A stretch of 64,000 nt of DNA from Lyophyllum atratum (Eukaryota > Basidiomycota > Agaricomycetes > Agaricales > Lyophyllaceae). The stretch lies in the NCBI GenBank assembly GCA_014905825.1, contig JACGCN010000017.1, positions 558,001 to 622,000 on the forward strand. Direction: 5' to 3'. The notes below the pieces were generated by a model. It saw only the letters and a list, made by a program, of their open reading frames with translations, searched no databases and was not told the DNA's origin. Shown piece by piece: positions 45,256 to 57,301 of this stretch. Position numbers and translations under genes: made by a program. Position 1 is the first letter of the stretch; each line of letters begins with the position of its first letter.

Positions 45256-46966
45256 AGCTCTGGCTGCACACTGCAATACTGTCTCATCACCGCCCGTCGT
45301 TAGTCCTAGAGCAGCATTCACGAATTCGGTTTGCTATCGATTGCTCTTCAAGTACTGAGGACGCCACAGCTGAAGTTTTCGCCAATAGATATTTGATCGA
45401 TATGTAGACTTGCTACACAGAAATCGTTGATGCCCACGGGGTTGATGTTGGGGACAAGATGTGATATTATCCCTCCATATCGACGGATGGTCAATATGAT
45501 GACGGATTCGTGGGTCGGAAATCAGGGGACAATTCGAGTAGGCACGGCGGGTCCTGAGGCGGGAGGATAATCATCCTACAGGAGAGAGTGTGGAAGTCGG
45601 AAAACTCCCATCCTATGAGGTCAGGATTGTACATACCATCCATCTATCCCCAGAGCCAGACCTCCCTTGTCTTTTCCATCGGATCCCCCATGTTGGCATC
45701 CCAGGGTCGGTTGCTGTTACCCGCATTAGCAGCGCACCTCTTATAGGATTGTGGCCCGAGGAAGGTTGCAATGAACCCAGATTCTGCTGTGCAAGGATAT
45801 ATAGCTGCTAACGCGACAGCTATATAATCTGTTATCGCTTTGGTGGAGTCGCCAAGGCAGAGCTCCGGTGTTGGGGCGGTCGTAAGATTGACAACTGTCC
45901 AGGCTAGTAGCAGTGGGCAAGAAACGATGACTGGTCCCTAGCAAGATCTCGCGCTCGTTGTCGGCATCGTGGCGCAGACCGTGGACGCCAAGAAGGAGAA
46001 CAAGGTATACAATGAATCCCGAATAAGACAAGACGGCGGCGAGTAGCAATTTGGACCCAAAATTTTCTTTTGCTTGTGCGGCGAGTACGGCTTTGGGAGC
46101 AGCAAGGGAGCAGATACACGGAGAGGGTAGAAAGAAGGAGTTCAAAGTTTGAAAGCTGAGTGTAAACTGCGGTGAACGGCATCGGACGTAGACGGTGACA
46201 GGCTCAACGCCATCATGCGACACGCCATTTAGACACCTTGAGCCGCGAGCGCCTCCTACGCAACTCCGATTCTTGCAGGGCTTCGCGGGGAGTCCCTTCT
46301 GCCAAGCGCATCATCTTTGTCTTTTCCGCGGATTCGAAGAGAGTCAAATTCATTTGTTTTGAGGATGCTATTTTCCATTTCAATTTCGTGCGCGACGTGG
46401 CAGATGTTGTCATGCAAGTTGAGGTGTCCGCAAGATACAGCTTAGCTGTCGTGCTTTGAACTGTCCTTCAGGCCACCTTCGTCAAGAATTGAGAGTTGAC
46501 AAGTGCAAGTGGAGGCAAGTGGGGTCGGATGCGATGTACTGTGAGTCTGTCATCTGATGATTCTAGGCACATCAGATTGTCGCGTAGATCTGACAATTTT
46601 TCACGTTCTCCGTGGCCTTCAGCGCTCGCTGCAGAGTCGTTATTTCCGTCGTCTTTGGCCTCCACCTGCCGCACCATCCCGTATCTCCGCTCTCGTCCCT
46701 GCGCTCGACAAAATAAGTGAGAGAGACATAGGAGAGAGTTTTCGCAGAGGAGCATGGAACCTGGGACCTAGCAGCACTGAATATTAGATGTTTATCTCAT
46801 CGCGATCGAGGAGGTTGGAAGGGCATGAACGCAAAAGCTTATTTCAAGTTCAGCAGCGCTTGCAATGAATGACGTCGATGTTCTCATCAACTTTGATCCT
46901 GGAGACCTTATAAGGACATCCACCGTCTCCGTGGACAATAGAGGGCCCATCTCTTACGCCCCCACC
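45256..46966. other. spacer upstream of glycogen phosphorylase
   Basis: On the minus strand, frames at 46213-46413 (basic, MTTSATSRTKLKWKIASS) and 45741-46223 (with a hydrophobic LLLAAVLSYSGFIVYLVLLLG) might be parts of a small membrane protein gene, but I found no convincing splice chain. An in-frame upstream ATG for the phosphorylase lies at 46865. Confidence 0.4.
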
Positions 46967-49900
46967 ATGACCTCCACCATCGATCCCAAGTCCATCGGCA
47001 AACCCTCCCGTCCCCGTCGCCATGTCCGTACATTGACCGGTGAGCACATCGATCTTCCCCACGGGGTTTATGCACTAACGCTCGTCTTCGCACAGGCTAT
47101 CTGCCGGAGAAAGACGCGTCTGGGAAGGAGAAGTGGCCTAGGGGAGAAGAGACAGTGTGGAAGTCGGGCATGAGGAGTGTCGATCAAGGTATGCGCACGT
47201 TCTTCAGCCATCTAACGCCCCGTCGCCGACTCGGACTTGATCTAGACGTCGATTCCATCACCAAGTCCTTCGTGAACCATGTGCAGACCTCGCTCGCCCG
47301 TCAGCCGTACAATCTTGGTGGGTCTATGCACATATAGTTGGACCTTTGCTCAACGATACCCGTATCAGACGATCTGGGTGCCTACCAGGCTGCGGCTCTA
47401 TCCGTCCGGGACAACCTCCTGGTTAGAGCACCTAAGCCCATTCCTATCTTGCAAAAGTCTGACAGAGCGCATCTCAGGTCAACTGGAATGAAACACAGCT
47501 CCAATACACGCGTAAGGCACCCAAGCGTGCCTACTATCTCTCTCTAGAATTTCTCATGGGTCGCACTCTTGACAATGCCGTACGTGCCGCATATCCGCGG
47601 AATACACGCGTTCTAATCATACGTCATTCGTCTCAACAGTTGCTCAATCTCGGACTCAAAGATGAGTATAAGGACGGCATCAAGCGCCTAGGCTTTTCCA
47701 TAGAAGACATTCTCGAGAAGGAGCGCGACGCGGCGCTGGGGAATGGTGGTCTTGGCCGTCTCGCCGCGTGCTACCTCGACTCATCTGCGTCCCAGGTACG
47801 TGCCTCGTTGCTTGTTGACGTGTTGTCGCGTTGTCGTTATGTTGGTTTGTCGACTTACCGTATGCGCCTTGTCATCTGACAGGAACTTCCGCTTTGGGGC
47901 TACGGCTTGCGATACAAGTATGGTATCTTCCAGCAGCTGATCTCGCCTGAGGGCAACCAGCTCGAGGTGAGTAATCCTCCGACACTGACAAGGCACCCAT
48001 CTGACAATGTGGTAAGGCTCCCGATCCATGGCTGGAGAACCAGAACCCTTGGGAGGTACGTCTATCATCTCCCTCATCTCTATGCGCCCATATATGCGTC
48101 TTTTCTGACGACGCCTTCAGCTTCCGCGTCTCGATGTTTCGTACGACATCCGCTTCTACGGCCACGCCGAGCGCCTCAACGACGGCACCGGACGCGCACA
48201 ATGGATCGGCGGACAGGAAGTACTAGCGATCGCATATGATGTCATGATCCCTGGATATGGCACACAAACGACGAACAACTTGAGGCTCTGGGAGAGTAAG
48301 CCCAAGCGAGGCTTCGATCTGAACTCGTTCAATGGTGTGTCAAGGTTCCTAGTATGTAATATGCATGACGGTGTACTCATTTTACGAACTCTTGTAGCCG
48401 GTAATTACGAGGGTGCCGTCGAATCGTCTAACAGTGCTGCAGCGATCACATCGGTCCTCTATCCGAACGATTCCACGTTCGTTTGTTTATCCCGCTTTGT
48501 TAAGTACCTGTCGCTGATCCACACCATACAGGACATGTAAGCTCCGCGCTCCTCCGTCTTCAATTTCCCGCAGACAGCTAACATTTTGCAGTTGGAAAAG
48601 AGCTGCGTCTCAAGCAACAATAGTCAGTCACAGCCCACTCTCAACCTCCCTTCCGTATCGCCTCTGATCCCCCTTACTTTGACCAGCTTCTGGACCGCTG
48701 CCAGTCTGGCGGACATCCTCCGCCGTTTCAAGAACCTAAACAAGCCGATAACCGAGTTCCCCGACTGTATGTCCTTGCCCATTCTCCTGCCTCCTAGCCT
48801 TCCTTGACTCAGACATGATACGATTTAGATGCTGCGATTCAGCTTAATGATGTAAGTTCTCCTCCATCTACTTTGCCTGGACCTCATTCACCACGAATGT
48901 ATGACTAACAGACCCATCCGACGCTTGCGATTCCGGAGCTCATGCGCATCCTCATTGACGACGAGGACCAGACCTGGGAGTCCGCCTGGGCGATTGTGAC
49001 GAATACGTTCTTCTATACCAATCATACCGTGCTCCCCGTATGTCTTTTCTCTCTTCTTTGCGGCAGTGAGGGTGTTGAGATCTCACGGACGTGAATAGGA
49101 AGCTTTGGAGAAGTGGCCCGTCCCGTTGATCGAGCATGTGTTGCCCAGGCATATGCAAATCATATATGATATCGTGAGTTCCTCGCCAGTTTCTCTGCCT
49201 CCAATTTCGTCTGACTCGTTCCTAGAACTTGTGAGCTGCGTTTATATCTATCGAGTGTTATGATACTTAGACTATATCCACAACGAAGGTTCTTCCTGCA
49301 AGGCGAGTCCCACCCGTGCCCCATGGGCACTCATATCTAAAACTTGATTTTGCAGCTGTCGAGAAGAAGTTCCCCGGCGATCGCGATAGGCTCGCTCGCA
49401 TGTCGTTGATCGAAGGTAAGGCTCTCTCCCTTGCACGGAAGCACGCTGCAGATTGCTTACCACGTCTTGGACAGAGGGTCAGCCTAAGCAGGTCAGGATG
49501 GCACACCTTGCGTGTATCGGTACGTCGCTCCTCTTGCTGATCTGGTAACAACCAACGACGATTTCGTTAGGGAGTCGCAAGGTCAACGGTGTAGCTGAGG
49601 TCTGTAACTTCTAGCTGATCTTCCACCTTGTTGACTGATGTGCCTTGGGAATAGCTGCACAGTGACCTCGTCCAGACGACGATCTTGAAGGACTTTGTCG
49701 AGTTTGAAGGGATCAGCAAGTATGGCCGTCAATAGCCCTTTTTTGCGCCAAATTGTATTGACAGGGTTCGAAGGTTCGGGAATGTTACTAACGGCATCAC
49801 TCCCCGTCGTTGGCTCGACCAGGTACGTTCCACATCTTCACTTCCGGTGTCTTGACTTGACAACCCACCACTCATCGACAGTGTAACCCCGAGCTCAGCG

Positions 49901-51495
49901 CGCTCATCTCCAAGACGCTTAAGCTCGACAAAACTGTTTGGCTCAAGGACCTTACGAAGCTCGAGGGGCTCTTACCATTCACTGAGGATGCGGCGTTCCG
50001 TAAGGAGTGGGCAGCCATCAAGCTGCGTAACAAGGAGCGCTTGGCGCACTACGTGCAGACGACGCTGGGTCTGAGCATCCATACGGATGCAATGTTTGAT
50101 GTGCAGATCAAGGTGCGTTGAAGTGGTTGCGTGTCTTTTGGAGGTGGTCTGAGGGAACTTTGGATTCTAGCGCCTTCACGAGTACAAGGTATGTGGATGC
50201 CAGTCTGTATACTGATATCGGATGCTTATCAGGTTTGCAGCGCCAAACGCTCAATATTCTGGGAGTCATCCATGTAGGTTTCTATGATGCAGTGGCTCTC
50301 TTTATCTGTAACTCATGAGCGCTCTTCTAGAGGTACTTGACCCTGAAGAACATGATTCCTGCCGAGAGGAAGAAGGTCAACAACCGCGTCGTGTTCTTCG
50401 CTGGAAAAGCTGCCCCTGCTTGTAAGTCTCTTGCCTCTTTACCTTACCCAAGTATGCTAATCCAAGACCATCCAACCCACAGACTACATCGCAAAATTGG
50501 TCAACCCTATTCCCTTGTCACTGTCTTGGCTTGGCTCGCTGACTTCGACTTACAGACGATCCGCCTCATCGTCAACGTCGCGCGCATTATCAACGCAGAC
50601 CCCGACACCAAGGACTACCTCACGCTCTACTTCCTACCGGACTACTCCGTCTCACTCGCCGAGGTTCTCATCCCGGCCTCCGACATCAGCCAGCACATCT
50701 CGACTGCTGGCACTGAGGCGTCTGGTACGTCGAACATGAAGTTCTGCCTTAACGGCGGGCTACTGCTAGGAACCGTGGATGGAGCCAATATCGAGATTGC
50801 GGAAGAGGTTGGGGAGAGCAACGTCTGTCAGCATACCTCTTTGTTTGTTATGTTATGTTATCCTGACTGCCTTGACTTTGGTTGCATTCAGTCTTCTTTG
50901 GACACCTTACCCCGTACGTCCACTGTATGTGTGTGGATGACGGTTTCTGACCTTCTTGTCGTGTGCGCAGCGCGGTGGAGGACCTAAGATACCAACACAT
51001 GTACCACCCCGTCCCGATCGAGGAGAAGTGCCCCGCCCTCGCCCACGTCCTCAACCAAGTCTCTGCTGGCCTTTTCGGCGATGGCGGTGTTTATGAGCCG
51101 TTCGTACCATGCTCCTTCTCCTTTTGCATCGATTACTCATCTACGACTCTGTTTTAGGCTCCTCAACACCATCAGGCAAGGCGACTACTACCTCCTTTCA
51201 GACGACTTCGATTCTTGTAAGTCACTTTCCAAGACGACGCACTCGAATTCTCATTCTGCGTTTCAGACATCGCGGCTTTGGGCATGGTCGACGAGGCATA
51301 CAGCGATCGCGAAGAGTGGATCAAGAAGTCCATTCGCACCACTGCCAAGGTACGGTCGCGATTTTGTCTCTCCTAGTGTTGTTCCTCATTTGACCTTCCT
51401 TAACCTAGATGGGCAAGTTCAGCTCCGACCGCGCGATCAATGAGTACGCGGAGAGCTACTGGAACATCGAGAAGACTCCCGTCACGAGCAAGTAA
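46967..51495 (+). CDS. GPH1: glycogen phosphorylase
   Basis: PLP-dependent release of glucose 1-phosphate from glycogen in the cytosol. By my reading the gene is split into about 34 exons, all joining into the conserved family sequence from [11 protein letters not shown] to [16 protein letters not shown]. Landmarks are [82 protein letters not shown] and [10 protein letters not shown], whose lysine (about 50739-50741) binds PLP. Two exons are only 5 nt (48532-48536 and 49226-49230) and one is 14 nt (49289-49302), followed by a GC-AG intron. The start at 46967 is preferred over the in-frame ATG at 46865 because family members begin shortly before [11 protein letters not shown]. Confidence 0.93.
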
Positions 51496-52162
51496 CGGGT
51501 TGCCTTTGTATGAGTGTGGATTAAATGAATTCTGGCGGGACTTGGGACTTTTGTATATCAACATATTCATCACGATTTATAGGGTTTGTATCAGTAACGA
51601 GATATCTTCTGAGGTCTAGGGCGTTGGCGGCTGCTGCAAGAGTGAAGTGAGGGTGCACAATCTTGACGCCTGATTTCTCGAGATTTCTCGCCGTGCAGGA
51701 TTGAGGCAACGCGAGAATCGCTGCTAGGGTACCCTACCGTGTACTACATAGCGCGGAGCTCGGAGCGCTCAGCACAACCATTAAATTTATTAACAAGCCA
51801 TGAAAGGTAAAAACGGTTTTCATGTACAACGGCGCAGACGGAGACAATTTTGTGTATCGGACATATGTTCCTCGTCGGGACCGCCCGTGCGTAATATCAC
51901 TATCACTATCACTATACAGTGACATACACAACGCACCGGGCGCGGCTGCTGTTCTCTAAATCTGACCTCCGGTGTCGCAACGAGATCTCTTTCTTTGCGA
52001 GGAAAATTCCTGATCTGGTAGCTGCCGTCGATGGTGGGCAGCAAAGGCGACATCCGGACATATCATCCAGCGCGGAATCATCATCACAGCAGCGGCCTAC
52101 TGGTACGTATCAAACCCGTAAAAGATGCTAGCCATCCCACCCAAGAGGATCGTCGAGGAGAT
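51496..52162. other. convergent 3' spacer with ATCACT microsatellite
   Basis: Lies between the stops of glycogen phosphorylase and the first RBR gene. A short run of ATCACT units sits near 51896-51915. No gene seen. Confidence 0.45.
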
Positions 52163-53835
52163 TTATAACCGGTTACGTGCACAACGGACACACGCCATCA
52201 AGTGACAGTTCCTACAATTCTGTTCATGGTGCGTCCATGAGTCTCAGTTCTGTCCATTCGGGGCACCGAAGCTGAAGTTCTTACCAGAAGGAAGTCGCGC
52301 AGCCAATTCCCGCACTCTTCACAGTCCCCCGAGCCATTTCGCCTCCTCCATGAGTGGCCGACGCAATCATGATTATCTCGAATCGTATTGGCCATCTGGC
52401 GAATTTGTTCTTGACGCACGAGCGGTGCTATAGGTGCCCTCCCCACATTTTCCTGCTCTACCCTCTGCTGGGCAGTATCCAGCAGGCGCTCCTCGTTCCA
52501 TTGGGGGCAACCGCAATTCTTCCAAGGACTGGCACAGATGTAGCAGAACTCATATCGGCAGCGACAGGTGATGTGATAACAGCCCATCTGGAGTTCTACA
52601 ATCGCTCGGCAACCGGGGCAAGTCTGCCAATGTTCGGCAAGGGCAAGCTCTCGAACCGCAAGGGTCGCTTGGTTTTCAGAACAGTTTTCGTCGAAATGAG
52701 AGGGTTGGCGACACTGCGGACAGACGAACGTGCCACATTTGGTGCATTGAACATGATCCTGTGCGTTCTCGGAAGAACCCAGGAAAGTCGAGCATGTAGG
52801 GACTGGGCAGAAGATACGGTTGGCGGCTGGGACGTCTAGCTCCATGCGTTTGGCGGTGTATGTTGCAAGGAGCTTTGGTTTAAGGAACTGGGCTAGGGCT
52901 TCATTAGGGAATGGCTGATTACAGCATCTTGGAGGATATAGCGACTCGTCACGACAACAGGCATCCACCAGATCGGCAACGCAGGCTGGACAGTAGTCGT
53001 GGTCGCAGGGGCCCTTCAGATAGGCTGAGCCTCTCACGAGATCACCGCAGCTTATACATTGGGCCCTATCGACCTATTCAGATACTAGTTTCGGCCATAA
53101 TTCACTCGATCATACCTTTTTTGCGGTCGGGACTTCAGTACCGTCTGGACAGAGCCAACTTTTCCCTTGGACCCAAGACTTATGACCCTAAGCAGGCATC
53201 TTTTTCAGAAGAAAAGCCAACACCGAAGAAAACACTTCTTACAGTCTTTCCATCCGCACCGACAAATCATCGACAGATCCTTCGTCGGCTTTCGTTGCGC
53301 TGGTATCACCGGAATGCTCTTCAAGGTTTAGATCTAGGATACTAAAAGATGGTTTTCAGATCAGAGGGAGGATCATCGACGATTTACGAAGGAATGCTAC
53401 CCACGGTTCAGAAAGCTGAGAGAATGCCGGATCCTCCACGAGACGCTGAGCATTTGAGGGAGGCGGCAGCGCTTCTCCATTCGACAGCGCAACCGCAGCC
53501 CTATGATCATCCTCCGCCGCCCTTTCTACTATTGACAACGCGTTCAAGATCGGACGATCAACCTCGATCGCGTCGTGGAGGCTTCTGGCCATTAAACGAT
53601 CGTTCGCATAGCGCACCATATTCTCCCCGTATTCGCGCTGCATCCGGAGTGCCACTTCTTCGTCGGAGAGCGGAGCATCAGCCCGCGCTTTTCCCTTGCG
53701 TGAACGACTGATCTCTGATATATCCTGGAGAGTTAGTTGTGCAATCAGCATAGATGTTTGCACGTCAAGATCATGCGGATTGATGAAGGGAAGGTTCGGA
53801 GATCGTGCAGACCTGAACGTGGACGAGGAAGCCAT
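52163..53835 (-). CDS. RBR (RING-IBR-RING) E3 ubiquitin ligase, copy 1
   Basis: Exons 53835-53388, 53333-53243, 53065-52285 and 52219-52163 give 458 residues. RING1 starts at about 182 (CISCGDLV, then CDHDYCPACV); the IBR follows (IFCPVPTCSTFLGS, CTKCGTFVCPQC); RING2 is TCPGCRAIVELQMGCYHITC, whose Cys in MGCYHI is the likely catalytic thioester residue. The C-terminus adds a further Cys cluster, DCEECGNWLRDFLL joined by the last exon to NCRNCHLMACVRCARN. Without that last 57-nt exon the cluster would be cut. The N-terminal 180 residues hold LSDEEVALRMQREY and are otherwise unrecognised. The tandem paralogue lies just upstream. Confidence 0.87.
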
Positions 53836-54352
53836 GTTCGGAGATGGTGGTTGTGCTGTTGGAAAAATGTCCTTACGATATATATGGTCGGATAAGCGCT
53901 GGGGATAAGAGCGGGGTTTGGCAGGCTTGGGCTACGTCTAATTACCTAACGAAAGAAGATTCAGTGAGCAGTTCCCAAAGCATTGGGAGACCAGCTTACA
54001 GTGACACGAGGACTTCTGGCATCACGAGGCTGCACACACGAGACCGACAAAGCCCGCAGCTTTTGGCACTGAGCTCAGCGATAAGAAAGTGCCTGCAACA
54101 CAACAAGTGAACGACGAACATCCTATGCGCACAAACCAGTTGTAGATCCATTTGTGATAAGGTACTACGAGTAGAATAATGAAGAGCGATGTATAATAGC
54201 TTCGGCGTCGAAATCCTTTGAGTAAGACCTTAAGCGCTCAGGCAACGAGGCAGGCTGCCAACAAAGAACAAAGGTCAGCCAGAATTCAACGACGGCCCAC
54301 GACACGAGGAGCATACCGTCGATCAATGAGGCAAGGCGACGAGTTCGATCAA
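53836..54352. other. spacer between tandem RBR genes
   Basis: Promoter of copy 1 and 3' region of copy 2. No remnant of the C-terminal Cys cluster could be read here. Confidence 0.4.
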
Positions 54353-55811
54353 TCAACACTTGCATTCAGCCATGCGGCCCCCACATCCGTAGCAGAAGTT
54401 GGAGCTACAGCGGCAAAGTATATGATTACAGCCTTGTGTCTTCTCAACAATGGCATGACATTGAGGACACGTCTGCCATTTATTTTCTTTTGCGAGAATC
54501 TTGATGCTCGACATGGAACTGCTCTCCGAACAAGTCTCCCCGGGGTGTGCAAGTAACTTGCACAGGGTACACATGACTAGATTGCATCGAGTGCAGGTGA
54601 CGGACTCTCGCGCACCCTTTGATGATCCGAGAAATGTAGAACACGTAGGGCTGGGACAGAAGATGCGCTCGGAGGCTGGAACATCAAATTCTGATCGTTT
54701 GGCATCGAAGGCCGCCTGTAGTCTCATTGAAAGGAAGGGGGCGACTGCCTCGAGAGGCAGAGCCTGTTTGCAGCATCCTGGAGGATAAAGAGATTCATCT
54801 CGTATGGAAGTGGTGACCAGGTCTTCCAAACAGTCGACGCAGAGATCATGACCGCAGGGAGCGTGAAGTGTAGGTTCGCCAACTACGAGATCCCCGCAAG
54901 GCATGCAAAGAATGGTAGGAAAGCCGAACTGCACACCCAAAACTTGCGTGAGGTCGAGAGTTCTAGATGACTTATGAGTATAATGACATGACTGATAATC
55001 AAACCGCTGACGGTGGTTCTGCTGTAGGCACATCCACCTTAACGTCTTTGTCATTTGCGTCAGAATCAGGCTGTTTAGGACTGCAAGGTGTTTCTATTAG
55101 GAGTTGTCTTCAAGAGGTATAGTGAACTTACTCTACTAATCTGGCTCCGGTTGGGTCTGATGGGCCAGGTAAACCTAAGTTGACGGAAGCAGCGAGAAGT
55201 ACTTGACGATGCTCTGCAGCAGCTTGCTGTGAGGATAGTATGGGCTCATCCACGATTGAATCATTATCCTGGAAGTCAGATAGACGATAGTCATCACTCA
55301 AGGTAGGGCTACTGCACGCTGGCGGGCTACAAGTTTGTGAGCGTCAGGCGGTATCGACGAAGAGCCCAGGCAGCACCTACTCGAAGGCAGCGGCCTGGAG
55401 GAATGAAGATCCTGGCTTGTCGGCGTTGATGGGCACAGCGAGAAATACTCGAAGGTGATCCACCGCCACTGGGTCAACAATGTTATATGATGTATAGTCG
55501 GCTTGGGTCCCTTCTGCGAGACTCTTTGCAAGCCTGAAGTCCTCCATAGCTCGGAAAGCCTCCTGGACAAATTCCTCCTGTATTTTGATAGCAAATGCCT
55601 CGTCTGAAAGCGTGTCGTCACTAATTTGATCATCAGCACGACCTTTCCCTTTGAGCTGATGGCCAGCCTCGATATCGGCGAGAGCTCGCTGAGCAGATAA
55701 AAGCGACGCGGCGATATCAGCGTGATCGGCATCGACGAGCATTCTGCCCACTGTAATAGGAGACGAGACCATGATGGGTGGAATCAAAGGCAGATAACGC
55801 GTGTTTGCCAT
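54353..55811 (-). CDS. RBR (RING-IBR-RING) E3 ubiquitin ligase, copy 2
   Basis: Exons 55811-55381, 55326-55132, 55080-55005 and 54928-54353 give 425 residues. RING1 CMPCGDLVVGEP with CGHDLCVDCLEDLV, then DESLYPPGCC, IFCPSPTCSTFLGSSKGA and RING2 TCPQCHAIVEKTQGCNHILC, with the catalytic Cys in QGCNHI. The protein stops at MAECKC right after RING2, so it lacks the tail and Cys cluster of copy 1. The donor of the third intron (GTTTGA) is weak. N-terminal LSDEAFAIKIQEEF resembles LSDEEVALRMQREY of copy 1, supporting duplication of a common ancestor. It is head to head with the chorismate mutase gene. Confidence 0.83.
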
Positions 55812-56182
55812 ACCAAAAAAGAACCATTTGGCGCCGATCGAGCTTACGAGACAGCATGAGACAAGTTCTCTGGAACGGAAGGTCCAGTTGATGAAACTAG
55901 ACCTCCCAGGCCAACAGATAATCCGATGACAATGAAAGAGCCCACAGACAGGCCACTAGAGGATCTAGAAATGATCCAGATAAAAGTCGAGCGGATTACA
56001 GGGAGCCTGAGGGAGGAAGGCTCGCTTCGGGGACTGGCCGGCAAATGCCGTTCAACTAGGCGCCTCTCAAATTATCATGTGTATCTTCCACCCTTCCGAC
56101 GCTTCCACCCCTTTTGCTACGATGACGGTCATACTGATATATATATACGCAGGACAAACTTCTGAGAGCCTTTGACTGAGGG
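55812..56182. promoter_or_regulatory. bidirectional promoter region (RBR copy 2 / chorismate mutase)
   Basis: 371 bp between divergent start codons. A TATATATATA tract near 56138-56147, about 40 bp before the chorismate mutase start, may act as a core promoter element. Confidence 0.45.
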
Positions 56183-57064
56183 ATGATGCTTACCTTGCGA
56201 GTTTTCACTTTATTTTGTTGCTCCGCAGGGCTTGCTATCGCAGTGAGGGTACCCAGTAGCCATAACGGCCGCCCTGCCCTCGCTGTCCCCACACTGCTTG
56301 AGGTTCGAACTATCTTAGCCCGATTGCAGGGTCCAATCGTTTCAACCCTCATAGCTAGGGCTGCATTACCAGCAGAGCCCAGCCTGTACTCGGATGGCGG
56401 GAGGTCCTTGACTTCATTCATTCACAAAAAGGAGGTTGTGGCTCAAGCGACAAGAAGATATACCTATGGGACCTTGGAGTACCCATTTACACTTCCGCTC
56501 GTCGCACCCGACACGATTACATCCATCAATCCCTTCCCGGGAGGTGTATTCCACCAAGATACATTCACGCCCAATCCCGGTCTTTCGTCCTTTTACCTCA
56601 GGACCCTCGTACCTCTCTTAGGAGACGTAAACGCAGCAGTAGAAGGCACATCCGTCTTCTTCCATCTGACGGAACCCGCAGGTCCAGCTGACAGGGACGC
56701 CAAATTTACGTTAGACGCACAGCTCCTTACATTACTCTCCCACCGAGCCTCCATTGGCAAAATCGTTGCTGAATCCAAGTTCCATGCCAATCTCACGGAA
56801 TATACAGCTCTAATCCAATCGCGAGATGCGGGCTCCATCCGGGCTATGTTGACCAACACCACGCAGGAAGAGGTTGTCTTAGACGGTGCGGCAAACGCGT
56901 CGTTGCAACTGGCCACAGCATGGGAAACTGCACAAACCGCATCCCCAACAATCTCAACCAACTTCATTACCTGGGTTCAGACAGCTGTCGGAAAAGTTTA
57001 CAGAGAGCTCATTGACATGACCACGGACGTCGAGGTGGAATATCTATTGCAGAGGCTCAACTAA
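56183..57064 (+). CDS. secreted AroQ-type chorismate mutase
   Basis: Converts chorismate to prephenate. A single uninterrupted frame gives 293 residues. The N-terminus MMLTLRVFTLFCCSAGLAIA is a signal peptide. The remainder follows the yeast Aro7-type helical fold throughout: LLEVRTILARLQGPIVSTLI, SFIHKKEVVAQATRRY, YLRTLVPLLGDV, LSHRASIGKIVAESKF, EYTALIQSRDAGSIRAMLTN, TQEEVVL and VYRELIDM, ending VEVEYLLQRLN. Residues matching the catalytic set are visible: Arg in EVRT, Arg in HRAS, Lys in AESK and Glu in QEEV. Secretion of this otherwise cytosolic shikimate-pathway enzyme recalls the secreted chorismate mutases of plant-associated fungi and nematodes. It is intronless in a region where most genes have introns. 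Confidence 0.9.
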   Translation: MMLTLRVFTLFCCSAGLAIAVRVPSSHNGRPALAVPTLLEVRTILARLQGPIVSTLIARAALPAEPSLYSDGGRSLTSFIHKKEVVAQATRRYTYGTLEYPFTLPLVAPDTITSINPFPGGVFHQDTFTPNPGLSSFYLRTLVPLLGDVNAAVEGTSVFFHLTEPAGPADRDAKFTLDAQLLTLLSHRASIGKIVAESKFHANLTEYTALIQSRDAGSIRAMLTNTTQEEVVLDGAANASLQLATAWETAQTASPTISTNFITWVQTAVGKVYRELIDMTTDVEVEYLLQRLN

Positions 57065-57301
57065 TCCGTACCGATCCTAGAGTGGGTGTGTATGCACTGC
57101 GGAATAATGACATGGCGTAGCTACTTGAACGCACCTGCATAGCGACGTAACGCGTCCTCAAATGATGCTACGACCTCACACAGCTACAGGACATATTTCC
57201 TCCAGTATTAAGGACTATCTGAGTAGCGACCCCATCACAATATACTCAAAGCGACTTTACAATCCCAAGACTTTGTATGCCACAGTATCAATGAGACTGT
57301 A

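Noticed and set aside
45741..46413. Possible small membrane protein on the minus strand
   Set aside because: A hydrophobic segment and a basic N-terminal frame exist, but I could not join them by convincing splice sites or identify a family.
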